A DNA stretch of 9,228 nt from Pseudomonadota bacterium (lineage in GTDB: Bacteria; Myxococcota; Polyangia; Polyangiales; Polyangiaceae): assembly GCA_023419055.1 (NCBI GenBank), contig JAEZYO010000825.1:1-9228 (forward strand), written 5' to 3'. The notes below the pieces were generated by a model, which made no database searches, was not told where the DNA came from, and was given only the letters and a program-made list of their open reading frames with translations. Each line of letters starts with the position of its first letter. The stretch's first letter is position 1. A program made the translations under genes and the position numbers. Of the stretch, positions 1-7,545 are shown in pieces.

Positions 1-1035
1 CTGCTCTTCGGTAGCTTCCCGTCGCCTCCGGAGCTCGAGCGCTTTCAGCGCCGCCTGTTCGAGTTCCAGCGTCTGCCCCCGCGCGTGATCGAGCTCGTGG
101 CCGTCATGCCGGCAGATCTGCACCCCATGGAGGTTTTGCAGTCCGCGGTTGCGGTGCTCGGCGAGATCCGCCCCGGCGCGCTCCGAGTTCGCCGCGAGAG
201 CGGCGCAGACGGGGTGAAGCGCAGCGTGGTCGAACCGCGAGAAGCTTTGGAGAGCGACACCTTGCGCGTGCTGGCCGCGATTCCGAGCATCGTCGCGGCG
301 CGCCACCGTTTGGAGCAGAAGCTGCCCTTGCTCGAGCCGAGCCCCGAGCGCAGCTACCTCGAGAACTTCCTCACGATGTTCAACGGGCGCGCGCCGACGG
401 CGGAGGACGTGCACGTCTTCGGCGTCTGCGAGATGCTGCAGATGGAGCACGGCTTCAACGCGTCCACGTTCACGGCGCGTACCGTCGCCTCGACGCTCGC
501 GCCGGTGCACACCTCGATTTCTTCGGCGATCGGCGCGCTCTGCGGGATCCTGCACGGCGGCGCCGACGAGGCCGCGTTCGTGATGGCGCGCGACGACGTC
601 GGCTCACCCGAAAAAGCCGCCGGGTACGTCGCGGCCGTGCTCGCGAAGGGCGAGCGCATCATGGGCGTCGGGCATCGCGAGTACAAGACGCTCGATCCTC
701 GCGCCGCGGTGCTGAAGGGGCTCGCGGACCAGCTCAACGCGAGCAAGGGCGGCGAGAAGGAGCGCATCTTCCGCACGCTCGTCGCGGTAGAAGCGGCCGT
801 AGCCGCCGAGATGCAGAAGAAAGGGCAGAAGATCTACGCGAACGTCGAGTTCTACAAGGGCTCGGTGTTTCACGCGCTCGACATTCCGTCGAAGTACTTC
901 ACCTGCATGTTCGCGATCGCGCGCGCGTTCGGCTGGTGCGCGCACGTGCTCGAGCTCTGGCAAGATCACCGCATTTATCGCCCGAGCGCGGCCTTCATCG
1001 AGCAGGTGGGGCGGCCGGTGCCGAGCAGGGCGTAG
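1..1035 (+). CDS. citrate synthase family enzyme (citrate or 2-methylcitrate synthase), 5'-truncated by window edge
   Basis: The reading frame is open from base 1 and gives 344 residues before TAG at 1033-1035. The first residues (LLFGSFPSPPELERF, then a LHPMEVLQSAV segment) match the small N-terminal helices of citrate synthases, so the true start lies upstream of the window and the GTG at 85 is internal. The family condenses acetyl-CoA or propionyl-CoA with oxaloacetate. Two of the three catalytic residues are clear: His in LHGGADEA (codon 553-555) and His in GVGHREYKTLDPRA (codon 673-675). The third, normally Asp in NVDFYSG-type motifs, is Glu here (NVEFYKG, codon 847-849). The C-terminal GWCAHVLE and RIYRPSA motifs, which close the active site, are present. 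Full-length members have roughly 370-430 residues, so perhaps 40-80 are missing on the left. Citrate and 2-methylcitrate synthase cannot be told apart from this fragment. It converges on the lipoprotein gene. Confidence 0.95.
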   Translation: MLFGSFPSPPELERFQRRLFEFQRLPPRVIELVAVMPADLHPMEVLQSAVAVLGEIRPGALRVRRESGADGVKRSVVEPREALESDTLRVLAAIPSIVAARHRLEQKLPLLEPSPERSYLENFLTMFNGRAPTAEDVHVFGVCEMLQMEHGFNASTFTARTVASTLAPVHTSISSAIGALCGILHGGADEAAFVMARDDVGSPEKAAGYVAAVLAKGERIMGVGHREYKTLDPRAAVLKGLADQLNASKGGEKERIFRTLVAVEAAVAAEMQKKGQKIYANVEFYKGSVFHALDIPSKYFTCMFAIARAFGWCAHVLELWQDHRIYRPSAAFIEQVGRPVPSRA

Positions 1036-1037
1036 TA

Positions 1038-2075
1038 TCAGCGTGGCGTGGGCGGAGCGGGGCAGGGGCTCTGCTTTCCATCCTTCCGAAACCGAGGCTT
1101 CGCTCCCGGCAGCACGTTGAGCACCGTCGAAGTCACTCCGCGTGGAGTCGGAAGGCGACAGGTGTCCTCGAAGACCGAGCCCAGGACATCGAGCGGCGTC
1201 AGTTTGGCTCCCTGGAAGGAAAACAGCATGGCCTCCTTCTCGAGGACGCCCTGCCTCTCTGCGTCCGTGATCGTCATCACCTCGAGGGTCCCGTCCAGGT
1301 CGAGATCCCGGGCGGTCGCGAGCTGAGTCACACCCGTCTCGACGTTCACGACGGGCGTGTCGCCTCGAAGCACGACGAAGCGCCTCGTGCCGTAGCGCTG
1401 CTCCGCGTTCGCGTGGCACTCGCCGACGTGCACCAGGAGCAGGAGCTCTTTCGCTCCCGGGGACGTGAAGGCACCAGCGATGGCGTCGCCGATGGCGGGC
1501 CGAAATTGACCCGTCGCGCGTGCTTCTTCGAGGTTCGGAGGAGCGCTCGCGTCGGGCGGCGGCGCGCACGGCCCGCTCTCGATGAATCGCTCGAACAGCG
1601 TGTGGAGGACCTTGGCCTGCTCCGGAGGCGTGAGCCGGGTCCTCGAGTCCGGCACGGAAACCTCCGGCGAGCTCGAGTAGAGCACTTCCCAGCTCGGGGC
1701 AGGCGGCGCCGCTTTCGCTTCCGCGCGCGGGTCCGGCTTTCGGTAGGCCATGCCCTCGGCCTTGTAGACGTGGCTCACGCAGTTTCGATCGGCGGTCGGC
1801 TCGCTCGTCTTCGTGAGCCGTAGGTAGTCGGCGCCGCGAGCGAGCGCTGCGTTGCGCAAGGCTTGCATCGCGCCTTCTGGGTTTCCGCGATCGCCGAAGA
1901 CGCCGCAACCCTTGCCGTGCGTCGCCTCCACGTGACCGATCTCCACGTAGCCGAGCGGCGCGGGGGCCTTCCCGACCTCGAGCTTGGAGTCGCCGGGCGA
2001 CTTGGGAGGCACCGGCGCGCAGGCGAGGAGCAGGGAGGCGAGCGCGAGAGCCCGGAGCTTGGACGGGACGAGCAC
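1038..2075 (-). CDS. lipoprotein with RcsF/DUF4156-like domain and Asp-rich C-terminal segment
   Basis: Encodes 345 residues from a GTG start at 2075-2073. The in-frame stop of the upstream gene at 2090-2088 leaves no room for an earlier start. A short basic N-terminus, a hydrophobic stretch and the lipobox LLLAC (Cys19) predict a signal peptidase II-processed lipoprotein. Residues about 42-112 (GYVEIGHVEATHGKGCG, then an EGAMQALRNAALARGADYLRL helix, then NCVSHVYKAEGMAYR) resemble the RcsF/DUF4156 fold, with two Cys (57 and 99) that could form a disulfide. A proline- and alanine-rich linker follows. The C-terminal half has a segment, D257-L-D-L-D-G-T-L-E265, resembling the calcium-binding loop of FG-GAP/VCBS repeats, with only one copy visible. 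Cys170 and Cys220 are also present. It follows the acetyltransferase-like gene by 12 nt, so co-transcription is likely. Function is unknown; envelope surveillance by analogy with RcsF is only a guess. Confidence 0.88.
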   Translation of the reverse strand: MLVPSKLRALALASLLLACAPVPPKSPGDSKLEVGKAPAPLGYVEIGHVEATHGKGCGVFGDRGNPEGAMQALRNAALARGADYLRLTKTSEPTADRNCVSHVYKAEGMAYRKPDPRAEAKAAPPAPSWEVLYSSSPEVSVPDSRTRLTPPEQAKVLHTLFERFIESGPCAPPPDASAPPNLEEARATGQFRPAIGDAIAGAFTSPGAKELLLLVHVGECHANAEQRYGTRRFVVLRGDTPVVNVETGVTQLATARDLDLDGTLEVMTITDAERQGVLEKEAMLFSFQGAKLTPLDVLGSVFEDTCRLPTPRGVTSTVLNVLPGAKPRFRKDGKQSPCPAPPTPR

Positions 2076-2087
2076 GATGGCTCGCTC

Positions 2088-2903
2088 TTAGCCGTTCTCT
2101 GCCGGCGGAGCCAGTCCGCGTTCCTTGCGTTCAAGCGACCTTCGGGCCTCGTCACACTCGCTGCACGCGCCTTCTGGGTGCAAAAACGTCGTCTCGTCGG
2201 CTCGTAGGTGCGGGAGCGTGAGCTCGACCACGTCGCGCGCGCGCATCAGCCGCGCCTCGCCGTGGCCCACCACTCCGCGGCGTTGTTTCCCTTCGGTGTC
2301 GAGCCAGCCATCCAGCAGCGCGAACCTCTCGCAGCAGTGATCGAGCTCGGCGTAGTCGCGCCGCACGATTCGGCCCGATTCGACCACGGTGGCGTACTTG
2401 GGCCGAAGGTAGCGCATGCCGGCCTCGTTCTCGGCGAGGTGCACGCTGGTGTTGGCGTCATGCCCGACGCCCAACAAGAGCACCTGTCCGTCGAGCTCGT
2501 AGACGCGGCCCACCGGGCTATCCCATCCATGCGGCACCTCTACGGGATGGGGAGCGGTAATGCGCGCTGCCTCGGACCCGCGCGCGGCGAACGCGTGAGG
2601 GCTATCGCTGCGAAGTACGCCGGGCAGGCGCCAGAATGATTCGGCCACGATGCCCATCGATCGGCACGCCGTCGCTCGTGGATCGAACGGAACGTCGTCG
2701 TCGTCCGACATGCTCGGCATGACGAGCGTGCCGCGGGGGCCGACCGCCTCTTGCAACGCCTCGATCAGGCCGAGCGGGCCGCCGTCGATCGGACGGACGC
2801 GAGAGAACGCCGTGTGCACGAGCAACACGCCGCCGGGAACTACACCGAGCGTCCGGAGCTGCTCGAGCACTTCTACTCGTGACCAGGCTCGCTCTTCCTG
2901 CAC
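2088..2903 (-). CDS. aminoglycoside N(3)-acetyltransferase family protein (AAC(3)/YokD fold)
   Basis: Encodes 271 residues from a GTG at 2903-2901; an in-frame stop about 10 nt upstream limits other starts, and no clear ribosome-binding site precedes it. Family landmarks in order: [19 protein letters not shown] (residues 16-34) in the N-terminal CoA-binding half, [10 protein letters not shown] (58-67), FDPR (73-76), [15 protein letters not shown] (95-109), [19 protein letters not shown] (129-147), and [11 protein letters not shown] (148-158) with the conserved histidines. The C-terminus has a [12 protein letters not shown] motif (247-258). The family acetylates the 3-amino group of 2-deoxystreptamine aminoglycosides using acetyl-CoA, but many chromosomal homologues have no demonstrated resistance role and some acylate other amines. 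Length is typical (about 260-290). No transposon or integron signature surrounds it, so a resident gene is more likely than an acquired resistance cassette. It is first in a short leftward cluster with the lipoprotein gene. Substrate cannot be assigned. Confidence 0.9.
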   Translation of the reverse strand: MQEERAWSRVEVLEQLRTLGVVPGGVLLVHTAFSRVRPIDGGPLGLIEALQEAVGPRGTLVMPSMSDDDDVPFDPRATACRSMGIVAESFWRLPGVLRSDSPHAFAARGSEAARITAPHPVEVPHGWDSPVGRVYELDGQVLLLGVGHDANTSVHLAENEAGMRYLRPKYATVVESGRIVRRDYAELDHCCERFALLDGWLDTEGKQRRGVVGHGEARLMRARDVVELTLPHLRADETTFLHPEGACSECDEARRSLERKERGLAPPAENG

Positions 2904-2924
2904 GCGCCAAGGCTATCACTTCGG

Positions 2925-3025
2925 GGTCAGGTGCCAGGCGGCGTGTAGGGGCCCTTGGCTCGCCCCACCGCTCGGGCCACCGCTGCCTGGAGCCTAGGCC
3001 GCGCCTGCGAGGAATGGACCTGACC
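2925..3025. repeat. nested inverted-repeat element in the gap between the efflux operon and the acetyltransferase gene
   Basis: The outer arms are perfect 8-mers: GGTCAGGT at 2925-2932 and ACCTGACC at 3018-3025. Inside is a 10-position stem, CCAGGCGGCG (2934-2943) with CGCTGCCTGG (2981-2990), one pair being G-T. Its interior holds a further GGGGC (2948-2952)/GCCCC (2962-2966) stem. A competing 7-bp pair, AGCCTAG (2991-2997)/CTAGGCT (3032-3038), sits beside the efflux operon stop codon. No T-run follows on either strand, so it is not a canonical intrinsic terminator. It could be a REP/MITE-like element or an RNA structure that ends or stabilises the efflux transcript. The gap must also hold any promoter for the acetyltransferase gene. 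Confidence 0.5.
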
Positions 3026-3039
3026 GTTCGGCTAGGCTG

Positions 3040-4332
3040 CTACTTGCCGGCGCTTCCCGACGCGGCCGGTGCAGGGGCGTCGGCGGCCACCGTCGCGACC
3101 CGCTGGCCCTCCGTCAGATCGGCGCTCGCCACTTGAACCAGGCGCTCTCCACCCTCGAGGCCGGTCGAAACGTGCAGGGTCGCGCCGAGATCACGGTCGA
3201 GCGTGACGGGCCGGAGCTCTAGCTCGTTCCCTGGCCCGACGATCACGACGCGCAGTCCTTTCGCGTCGCTGAGCAGCGCCGTCGCGGGTATCTCGAAGAC
3301 CTTGCGCGGCGCCGAGAGCTCGAGCGCGACGTCGGCGTACATGCCCGCGAGCAGCCTGCCGTCGCGGTTCGGCACACGAATTTCGGTGTTCAGGGTGCGC
3401 GTGACCGGATCGAGCGCGCCGGCGGTCCGCGAGATCCGTCCCTCGAAGATCCTGCCCGGGAACTCGCGCACGGTCACCTTCGCGGGAACGTCGAGCGTGA
3501 CGCTCGGCGCGACGTCCTGCGGCAGCTGCACGAAGACGCGCACCGTGTCGGTCGCCGCGAGCCGAAACAGCGGGGTCGCGTTGCCCGCGGTCACCAGGCT
3601 GCCGCGATCGACGCTGCGCGACGTGATCGTCCCGGCGAAGGGGGCTGTCACCTTCGCGAACAACAGCAGATCGGTCAGCCGCTTCACGTTCGCGGCCTCG
3701 GCCGCGATGTTGGCGTGCGCGACGTTGACGTTCGCGTCACCCACCGAGGCTTCTGCCTGCGTTTGTTCGAGCTCGGCCTGTGAGGAGACCCCCGCCTCCG
3801 TGAGCTTCGCGGTGCGAATCCAGCGGCTGATCGCGAGCGCGCGGTTGGCCTCGGCTTGAGCCTTCACGGCTCGAGCCCTTTCGAGCGTCGCGCGAGCCTG
3901 CGACAGCTCCTGATCGAGCTCGGGAGTTTCGAGCTCCGCGAGCAGCTGATACGCCTCCACCTTGTCCCCGAGATCGACCAGCCAGCGAGCCACGAAGCCG
4001 TTCGCGCGCGAGTAGATCACGGCCTCCTCGAGCGGCTGGACGCTCGCCGGCAGCTTCAGGTTGCGCTCGCTCGCCACGAGCTTCGGCGGAAGCACGACCA
4101 CGCGCGGCACCGCGCTCCGGGCCGCCGCTGCCCGCGTTTCGAGCTCCTTCTGCGCGGAGCGGCGCGGCAAGAACCTGGCGACGAAGGCGACGCCCAGGAC
4201 GGCGGCGAGAAGCGCGGCGACGGTGATGGCCTTGCCGCGCGAGAGCTTCGCCGGTTCCGGGAGCGCGAACCCGAGCTCTCCCGCCGGAGACTCGGCCGCT
4301 TTCGGTCTCTCGCTCTCGGGCTCGGAGCTCAT
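3040..4332 (-). CDS. RND efflux periplasmic adaptor (membrane fusion protein, HlyD/AcrA family)
   Basis: Encodes 430 residues from ATG at 4332-4330 to TAG at 3042-3040. This start is chosen because it overlaps the permease stop as ATGA and follows a GGAGG; the open frame continues upstream only as permease antiframe. A cytoplasmic N-terminus of about 34 residues precedes one membrane helix (35-52); there is no lipobox, so it is anchored by this helix. Then come the first lipoyl half (about 104-135, with YSRANGFVARWLVDLGDKV), an alpha-helical coiled-coil hairpin (about 138-205, rich in Ala, Glu, Gln), the second lipoyl half (VTAPFAGTITSRSVDRGSLV), and the beta-barrel and membrane-proximal domains (DPVTRTLNTEIRVPN, LLAGMYADVAL). 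The adaptor links the inner-membrane RND pump to an outer-membrane channel. The tail is Ala/Pro-rich. Substrate is not predictable. Confidence 0.95.
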   Translation of the reverse strand: MSSEPESERPKAAESPAGELGFALPEPAKLSRGKAITVAALLAAVLGVAFVARFLPRRSAQKELETRAAAARSAVPRVVVLPPKLVASERNLKLPASVQPLEEAVIYSRANGFVARWLVDLGDKVEAYQLLAELETPELDQELSQARATLERARAVKAQAEANRALAISRWIRTAKLTEAGVSSQAELEQTQAEASVGDANVNVAHANIAAEAANVKRLTDLLLFAKVTAPFAGTITSRSVDRGSLVTAGNATPLFRLAATDTVRVFVQLPQDVAPSVTLDVPAKVTVREFPGRIFEGRISRTAGALDPVTRTLNTEIRVPNRDGRLLAGMYADVALELSAPRKVFEIPATALLSDAKGLRVVIVGPGNELELRPVTLDRDLGATLHVSTGLEGGERLVQVASADLTEGQRVATVAADAPAPAASGSAGK

Positions 4333-7300
4333 GACTCCTCCAGCACGATCTCCCGGGGAGGCTGCTTGCGGAGCAGTGAGTACATCACCGGGACGAAGAA
4401 CAGGGTCGAGAGCGTGGCGAGCAAGAGCCCGCCGATCACCGCGCGCCCGAGCGGCGCGTTCTGCTCGCCGCCCTCTCCCAGGCCGAGCGACATCGGTAGC
4501 ATACCGATGATCATGGCGAGCGCGGTCATCAGCACCGGCCGAAGGCGCGTCATCCCGGCCGCGAGCGCGGCATGAACGGCGTCGTAGCCGTGTTTCCGCT
4601 GTCCGTTCGCGAAGCTCACGATCAGGATGCTGTTCGCCGTGGCCACGCCCACACACATGATGGTGCCCATTTGAGCGGGGACGCTGAACGTCGTGTGGGA
4701 GAGAAACAGCATCCACGCGATCCCGGAGAGGGCTCCGGGGAGCGCCATGAGGATGATGAACGGATCGAGCCAGGACTGGAAGTTCACGACGATGAGGAGG
4801 TAGACGAGGAGCACGGCGAAGAGCAGGCCGAACCCGAGCGCGCTGAACGAGCTCTCCATGCTCTCGACTTGCCCCTTGACCGAGAGGGTGACGCCGCGTG
4901 AAAGCTCGGGCTTCGTCTCTTCCACGAGCCGATACACGTGCTCCGCGACCGAGGCGAGATCGGTGCCGTCCACGTTGGCGTGCACGTCGAAGGTGCGCGC
5001 CACGTTGTAGTGCGTGATGTTGGCCGGCGCGACGACACGGCTGATTTGCGCCATGTTCGAGAGAAACTGCGGGATCACCGCCGCGTCTTCGCCGGGCGGC
5101 GTCGCGATAGGCGTCGACTTCAACGCCTCCATGGAATCGATCCTGTACTGAGGGGTCTGGACCGCCACCAGGTACTGGACGCCGCGCTTCGGGTCGACCC
5201 AGAAGTTGGGCGCGACCTGGCCGCTCGAAGAGAGGGACACCAGGAGATCGTTCGCCACGTCGCGCTCGGTGACGCCGAACTGACTCGCCATGGTGCGGTC
5301 CACGTTCACCTTCAGCGCCGGCACTCGCGGCACCTGTGCCAGCCGCACGTCGGCCGTGCCGGGGATCGCGGCGACCCGATCCCGCAGGCGCCGCGCGAGA
5401 TCGTACGCTTCTTGCTCTTTCCCGGGTGGGCTCACCACCTGCAGATCGATGGGCGCGGGCAGGCCGAAGTTCAGGACCTGGGTGGAGATGTCGGGCGGCA
5501 GGAAGAAGAAGGTCGTCTGCGGGTAGCTCCGGGCGAGGACCCTGCGGAGCTCGCGCACGTACGTCGCCGTCGGAGCGTGCCCTTCCTTCAAGGAGATCAG
5601 GATTTGGCCGTCGGCGGACGAGATCAAGGCGCCCTCGCTGAGCGACAAGTTGATCCCGCTGTAGGGGACTCCGATGTTGTCGATCAGGGTCTCGATCTCG
5701 CGATCCGGAATCACCTCGCGGATCGTGCTCTGGATCTCCGCGAAGCGGCGCTCGGACTCCTCGATGCGCGTTCCCGGTACGCCCCGCACGTGCAGCTTGA
5801 CGAGCCCCGCGTCCACGGTGGGGAAGAAGTCACGCCCCACCAGGTTGAACAAGGAGAGCGAGGCCGCCACGAAAGCGCCGAACCCGACGAGCACCGCCGC
5901 CCGATGGCGCAGCGCGAGCGCGAGGTAGCTCCCGTAGCCGCCCCTGAGTCGCTCGAAGCCACGCTCGAACGCGGCGAAAAAGCGTGAGCGCCCGGCCTCG
6001 TGCGTACCGCTCTCGTGCGCCTCCGCCTCTTTGACGAGCAGGTAGCGCACGAGCGTCGGGACCAGCGTCCGCGAGAGCACGTAGGAGGTGAGCATCGCGA
6101 AGACGACCGCCATGGCCATGGGCGCGAACAGGTACTTCGCGGGCCCGGTGATGAACGCCACGGGGACGAACACGATGCAAATGCAGAGCGTCGAAACGAA
6201 GGCCGGGACGGCGATCTCCTGGGCGCCGTCCATGATGGCGCGAACGAAGCTCTTCTTCTGCGCCATGTTGCGGTGGATGTTCTCGAGCGCCACGGTCGCG
6301 TCGTCGACCAGGATGCCGACCGCGAGCGACATGCCGCCCAGGGTCATCACGTTGAGCGTGTGGCCGAGCGCGTAGAGGATGCTGATGGAGACCAGGATCG
6401 AGAGCGGGATCGAGACGACGACGATCAGCGTGCTGCGCCAGCTGCCGAGGAAGAGGAAGATCATGAGCGCCGTGAGGCCCGCGGCGATCACCGCTTCCTT
6501 GACCACTCCGTCGACCGCCGCGCGCACGAAGACCGATTGATCGAAGAGCAGGGTGGCCCTGAGCTCTTGCGGGAGCTTGGCCATGGTCTCCGGCAGCATC
6601 TCGCGGATGTTCGCGACGACGTTCAAGGTGCTCGCGCGCCCGAGCTTGAGGACGCTCATCAGCACGGAGCGACGGCCGCCGACGTGAACCATGCTGGTTT
6701 GCGGGGAGTTGCCGTCTCGGACGTTCGCGACGTCGCGGATGTAGATGGGCGTGCCGCGAACGCTCTTGATGGGGATGGCGCCGATCTCGTCGATGAGCTC
6801 GGGGCTGCTGTTGAGGACGATAGGATACTCTGAGGGACCCATCTTCGCGGTGCCGGAAGGGAGCACCACGTTCCCCAGGCCGAGAGCGTTGTTCACGTCT
6901 CGAGGTGAAAGCCCCCACGCGTAGAGGCGCTTCGGGTCGATGTCGACCATCACCTGTCGCTGCTTGCCGCCGTACGGCCACGGGATCTGCGCGCCCGGCA
7001 CCGTCGCGATGTCGGCGCGCACGAAGTTGACGCCGAGATCGAAGAGCTGCTGCTCGCTCAACGTGTCGCTGCCGAGCGCGAGCTGCAGGATGGGCACGTT
7101 CGAGGCGCTGTAGCGGATGATGAGGGGCGGCGTCGCGCCCGGCGGCATTTGACGCACCGCCGTCTGAGCGATGGACGTGACTTGCGCCGTGGCCTCCTCG
7201 ATCTTGGCCTCCGGCTGGAAGAAGATCTTGATGATCGCGATCCCCGTCAGGGTCTGGCTCTCGACGTGCTCGATGTCGTTCACCGTCGTCGTGAGAAAGC

Positions 7301-7505
7301 GCTCGAAGTTGCTGGTGACCCGGCGCTCCATCTCTTCGGGGGGGAGCCCGCCGTAGTTCCAGATCACCGAGATCACCGGGATGTCGACGCTCGGGAAGAT
7401 GTCGGTCGGCATCTTCACGATCGAAAGCACGCCGATGATGACGATCATGAGCGACATCACGATGAACGTGTACGGGCGCTTGAGCGCCACTCGAACTAGC
7501 CACAT
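4329..7505 (-). CDS. RND family efflux permease (AcrB/MdtB-like, HAE1 type)
   Basis: Encodes 1058 residues from ATG at 7505-7503 to TGA at 4331-4329, the usual RND length. The start gives the standard opening MWLVRVALKRPYTF; about 100 more in-frame residues upstream look non-coding. Helix TM1 is at about 13-30, followed by PTDIFPSVDIPVISVIWNY and the first porter/docking domain. TM2-6 span about 337-490, with the proton-relay pair D401-D402 in LAVGILVDDATVALENIHR. TM7 lies near 535-555, then the second periplasmic loop, and TM8-12 from about 887 to 1045. The TM10 motif reads GVATANSILIVSF, so the position of AcrB Lys940 is Ala957, followed by conserved Asn958. The protein is expected to be a trimeric proton antiporter in the inner membrane. 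It is first in the operon, with the adaptor downstream. Substrate class (drug, metabolite or lipid) cannot be read from sequence; heavy-metal (CusA) signatures were not seen. Confidence 0.96.
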   Translation of the reverse strand: MWLVRVALKRPYTFIVMSLMIVIIGVLSIVKMPTDIFPSVDIPVISVIWNYGGLPPEEMERRVTSNFERFLTTTVNDIEHVESQTLTGIAIIKIFFQPEAKIEEATAQVTSIAQTAVRQMPPGATPPLIIRYSASNVPILQLALGSDTLSEQQLFDLGVNFVRADIATVPGAQIPWPYGGKQRQVMVDIDPKRLYAWGLSPRDVNNALGLGNVVLPSGTAKMGPSEYPIVLNSSPELIDEIGAIPIKSVRGTPIYIRDVANVRDGNSPQTSMVHVGGRRSVLMSVLKLGRASTLNVVANIREMLPETMAKLPQELRATLLFDQSVFVRAAVDGVVKEAVIAAGLTALMIFLFLGSWRSTLIVVVSIPLSILVSISILYALGHTLNVMTLGGMSLAVGILVDDATVALENIHRNMAQKKSFVRAIMDGAQEIAVPAFVSTLCICIVFVPVAFITGPAKYLFAPMAMAVVFAMLTSYVLSRTLVPTLVRYLLVKEAEAHESGTHEAGRSRFFAAFERGFERLRGGYGSYLALALRHRAAVLVGFGAFVAASLSLFNLVGRDFFPTVDAGLVKLHVRGVPGTRIEESERRFAEIQSTIREVIPDREIETLIDNIGVPYSGINLSLSEGALISSADGQILISLKEGHAPTATYVRELRRVLARSYPQTTFFFLPPDISTQVLNFGLPAPIDLQVVSPPGKEQEAYDLARRLRDRVAAIPGTADVRLAQVPRVPALKVNVDRTMASQFGVTERDVANDLLVSLSSSGQVAPNFWVDPKRGVQYLVAVQTPQYRIDSMEALKSTPIATPPGEDAAVIPQFLSNMAQISRVVAPANITHYNVARTFDVHANVDGTDLASVAEHVYRLVEETKPELSRGVTLSVKGQVESMESSFSALGFGLLFAVLLVYLLIVVNFQSWLDPFIILMALPGALSGIAWMLFLSHTTFSVPAQMGTIMCVGVATANSILIVSFANGQRKHGYDAVHAALAAGMTRLRPVLMTALAMIIGMLPMSLGLGEGGEQNAPLGRAVIGGLLLATLSTLFFVPVMYSLLRKQPPREIVLEES
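4337..4341 (-). promoter_or_regulatory. ribosome-binding site of the adaptor gene inside the permease 3' end
   Basis: On the minus strand GGAGG lies 4 nt upstream of the adaptor ATG (4332-4330), within the last permease codons. With the ATGA overlap of stop and start (4332-4329) this indicates translational coupling of permease and adaptor. Confidence 0.6.
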
Positions 7506-7545
7506 GGCGTCACCGAGAAGGTCCGCGACGGCTTGGGGGAGCGAA

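Noticed and set aside
936..1823. Plus-strand open frame opposite the lipoprotein gene
   Set aside because: Low-complexity Arg/Gly-rich translation; the minus-strand lipoprotein has a lipobox and a recognisable domain.
604..1908. Long minus-strand open frame of 434 codons opposite the citrate synthase and across the lipoprotein gene
   Set aside because: The translation is Arg-rich with no recognisable motif and overlaps two well-supported genes; typical antisense shadow of high-GC coding DNA.
4333..4716. In-frame upstream extension of the adaptor gene
   Set aside because: It reads through permease coding sequence in the wrong frame; the ATGA overlap and GGAGG support the start at 4332.
4938..5987. 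Plus-strand open frame of about 350 codons inside the permease gene
   Set aside because: The opposite strand encodes unmistakable RND permease sequence; this frame gives Arg/Asp/His-rich nonsense.
5830..7503. Second long minus-strand frame overlapping the permease
   Set aside because: A +1 shadow of the permease reading frame, with skewed composition and no domain features.
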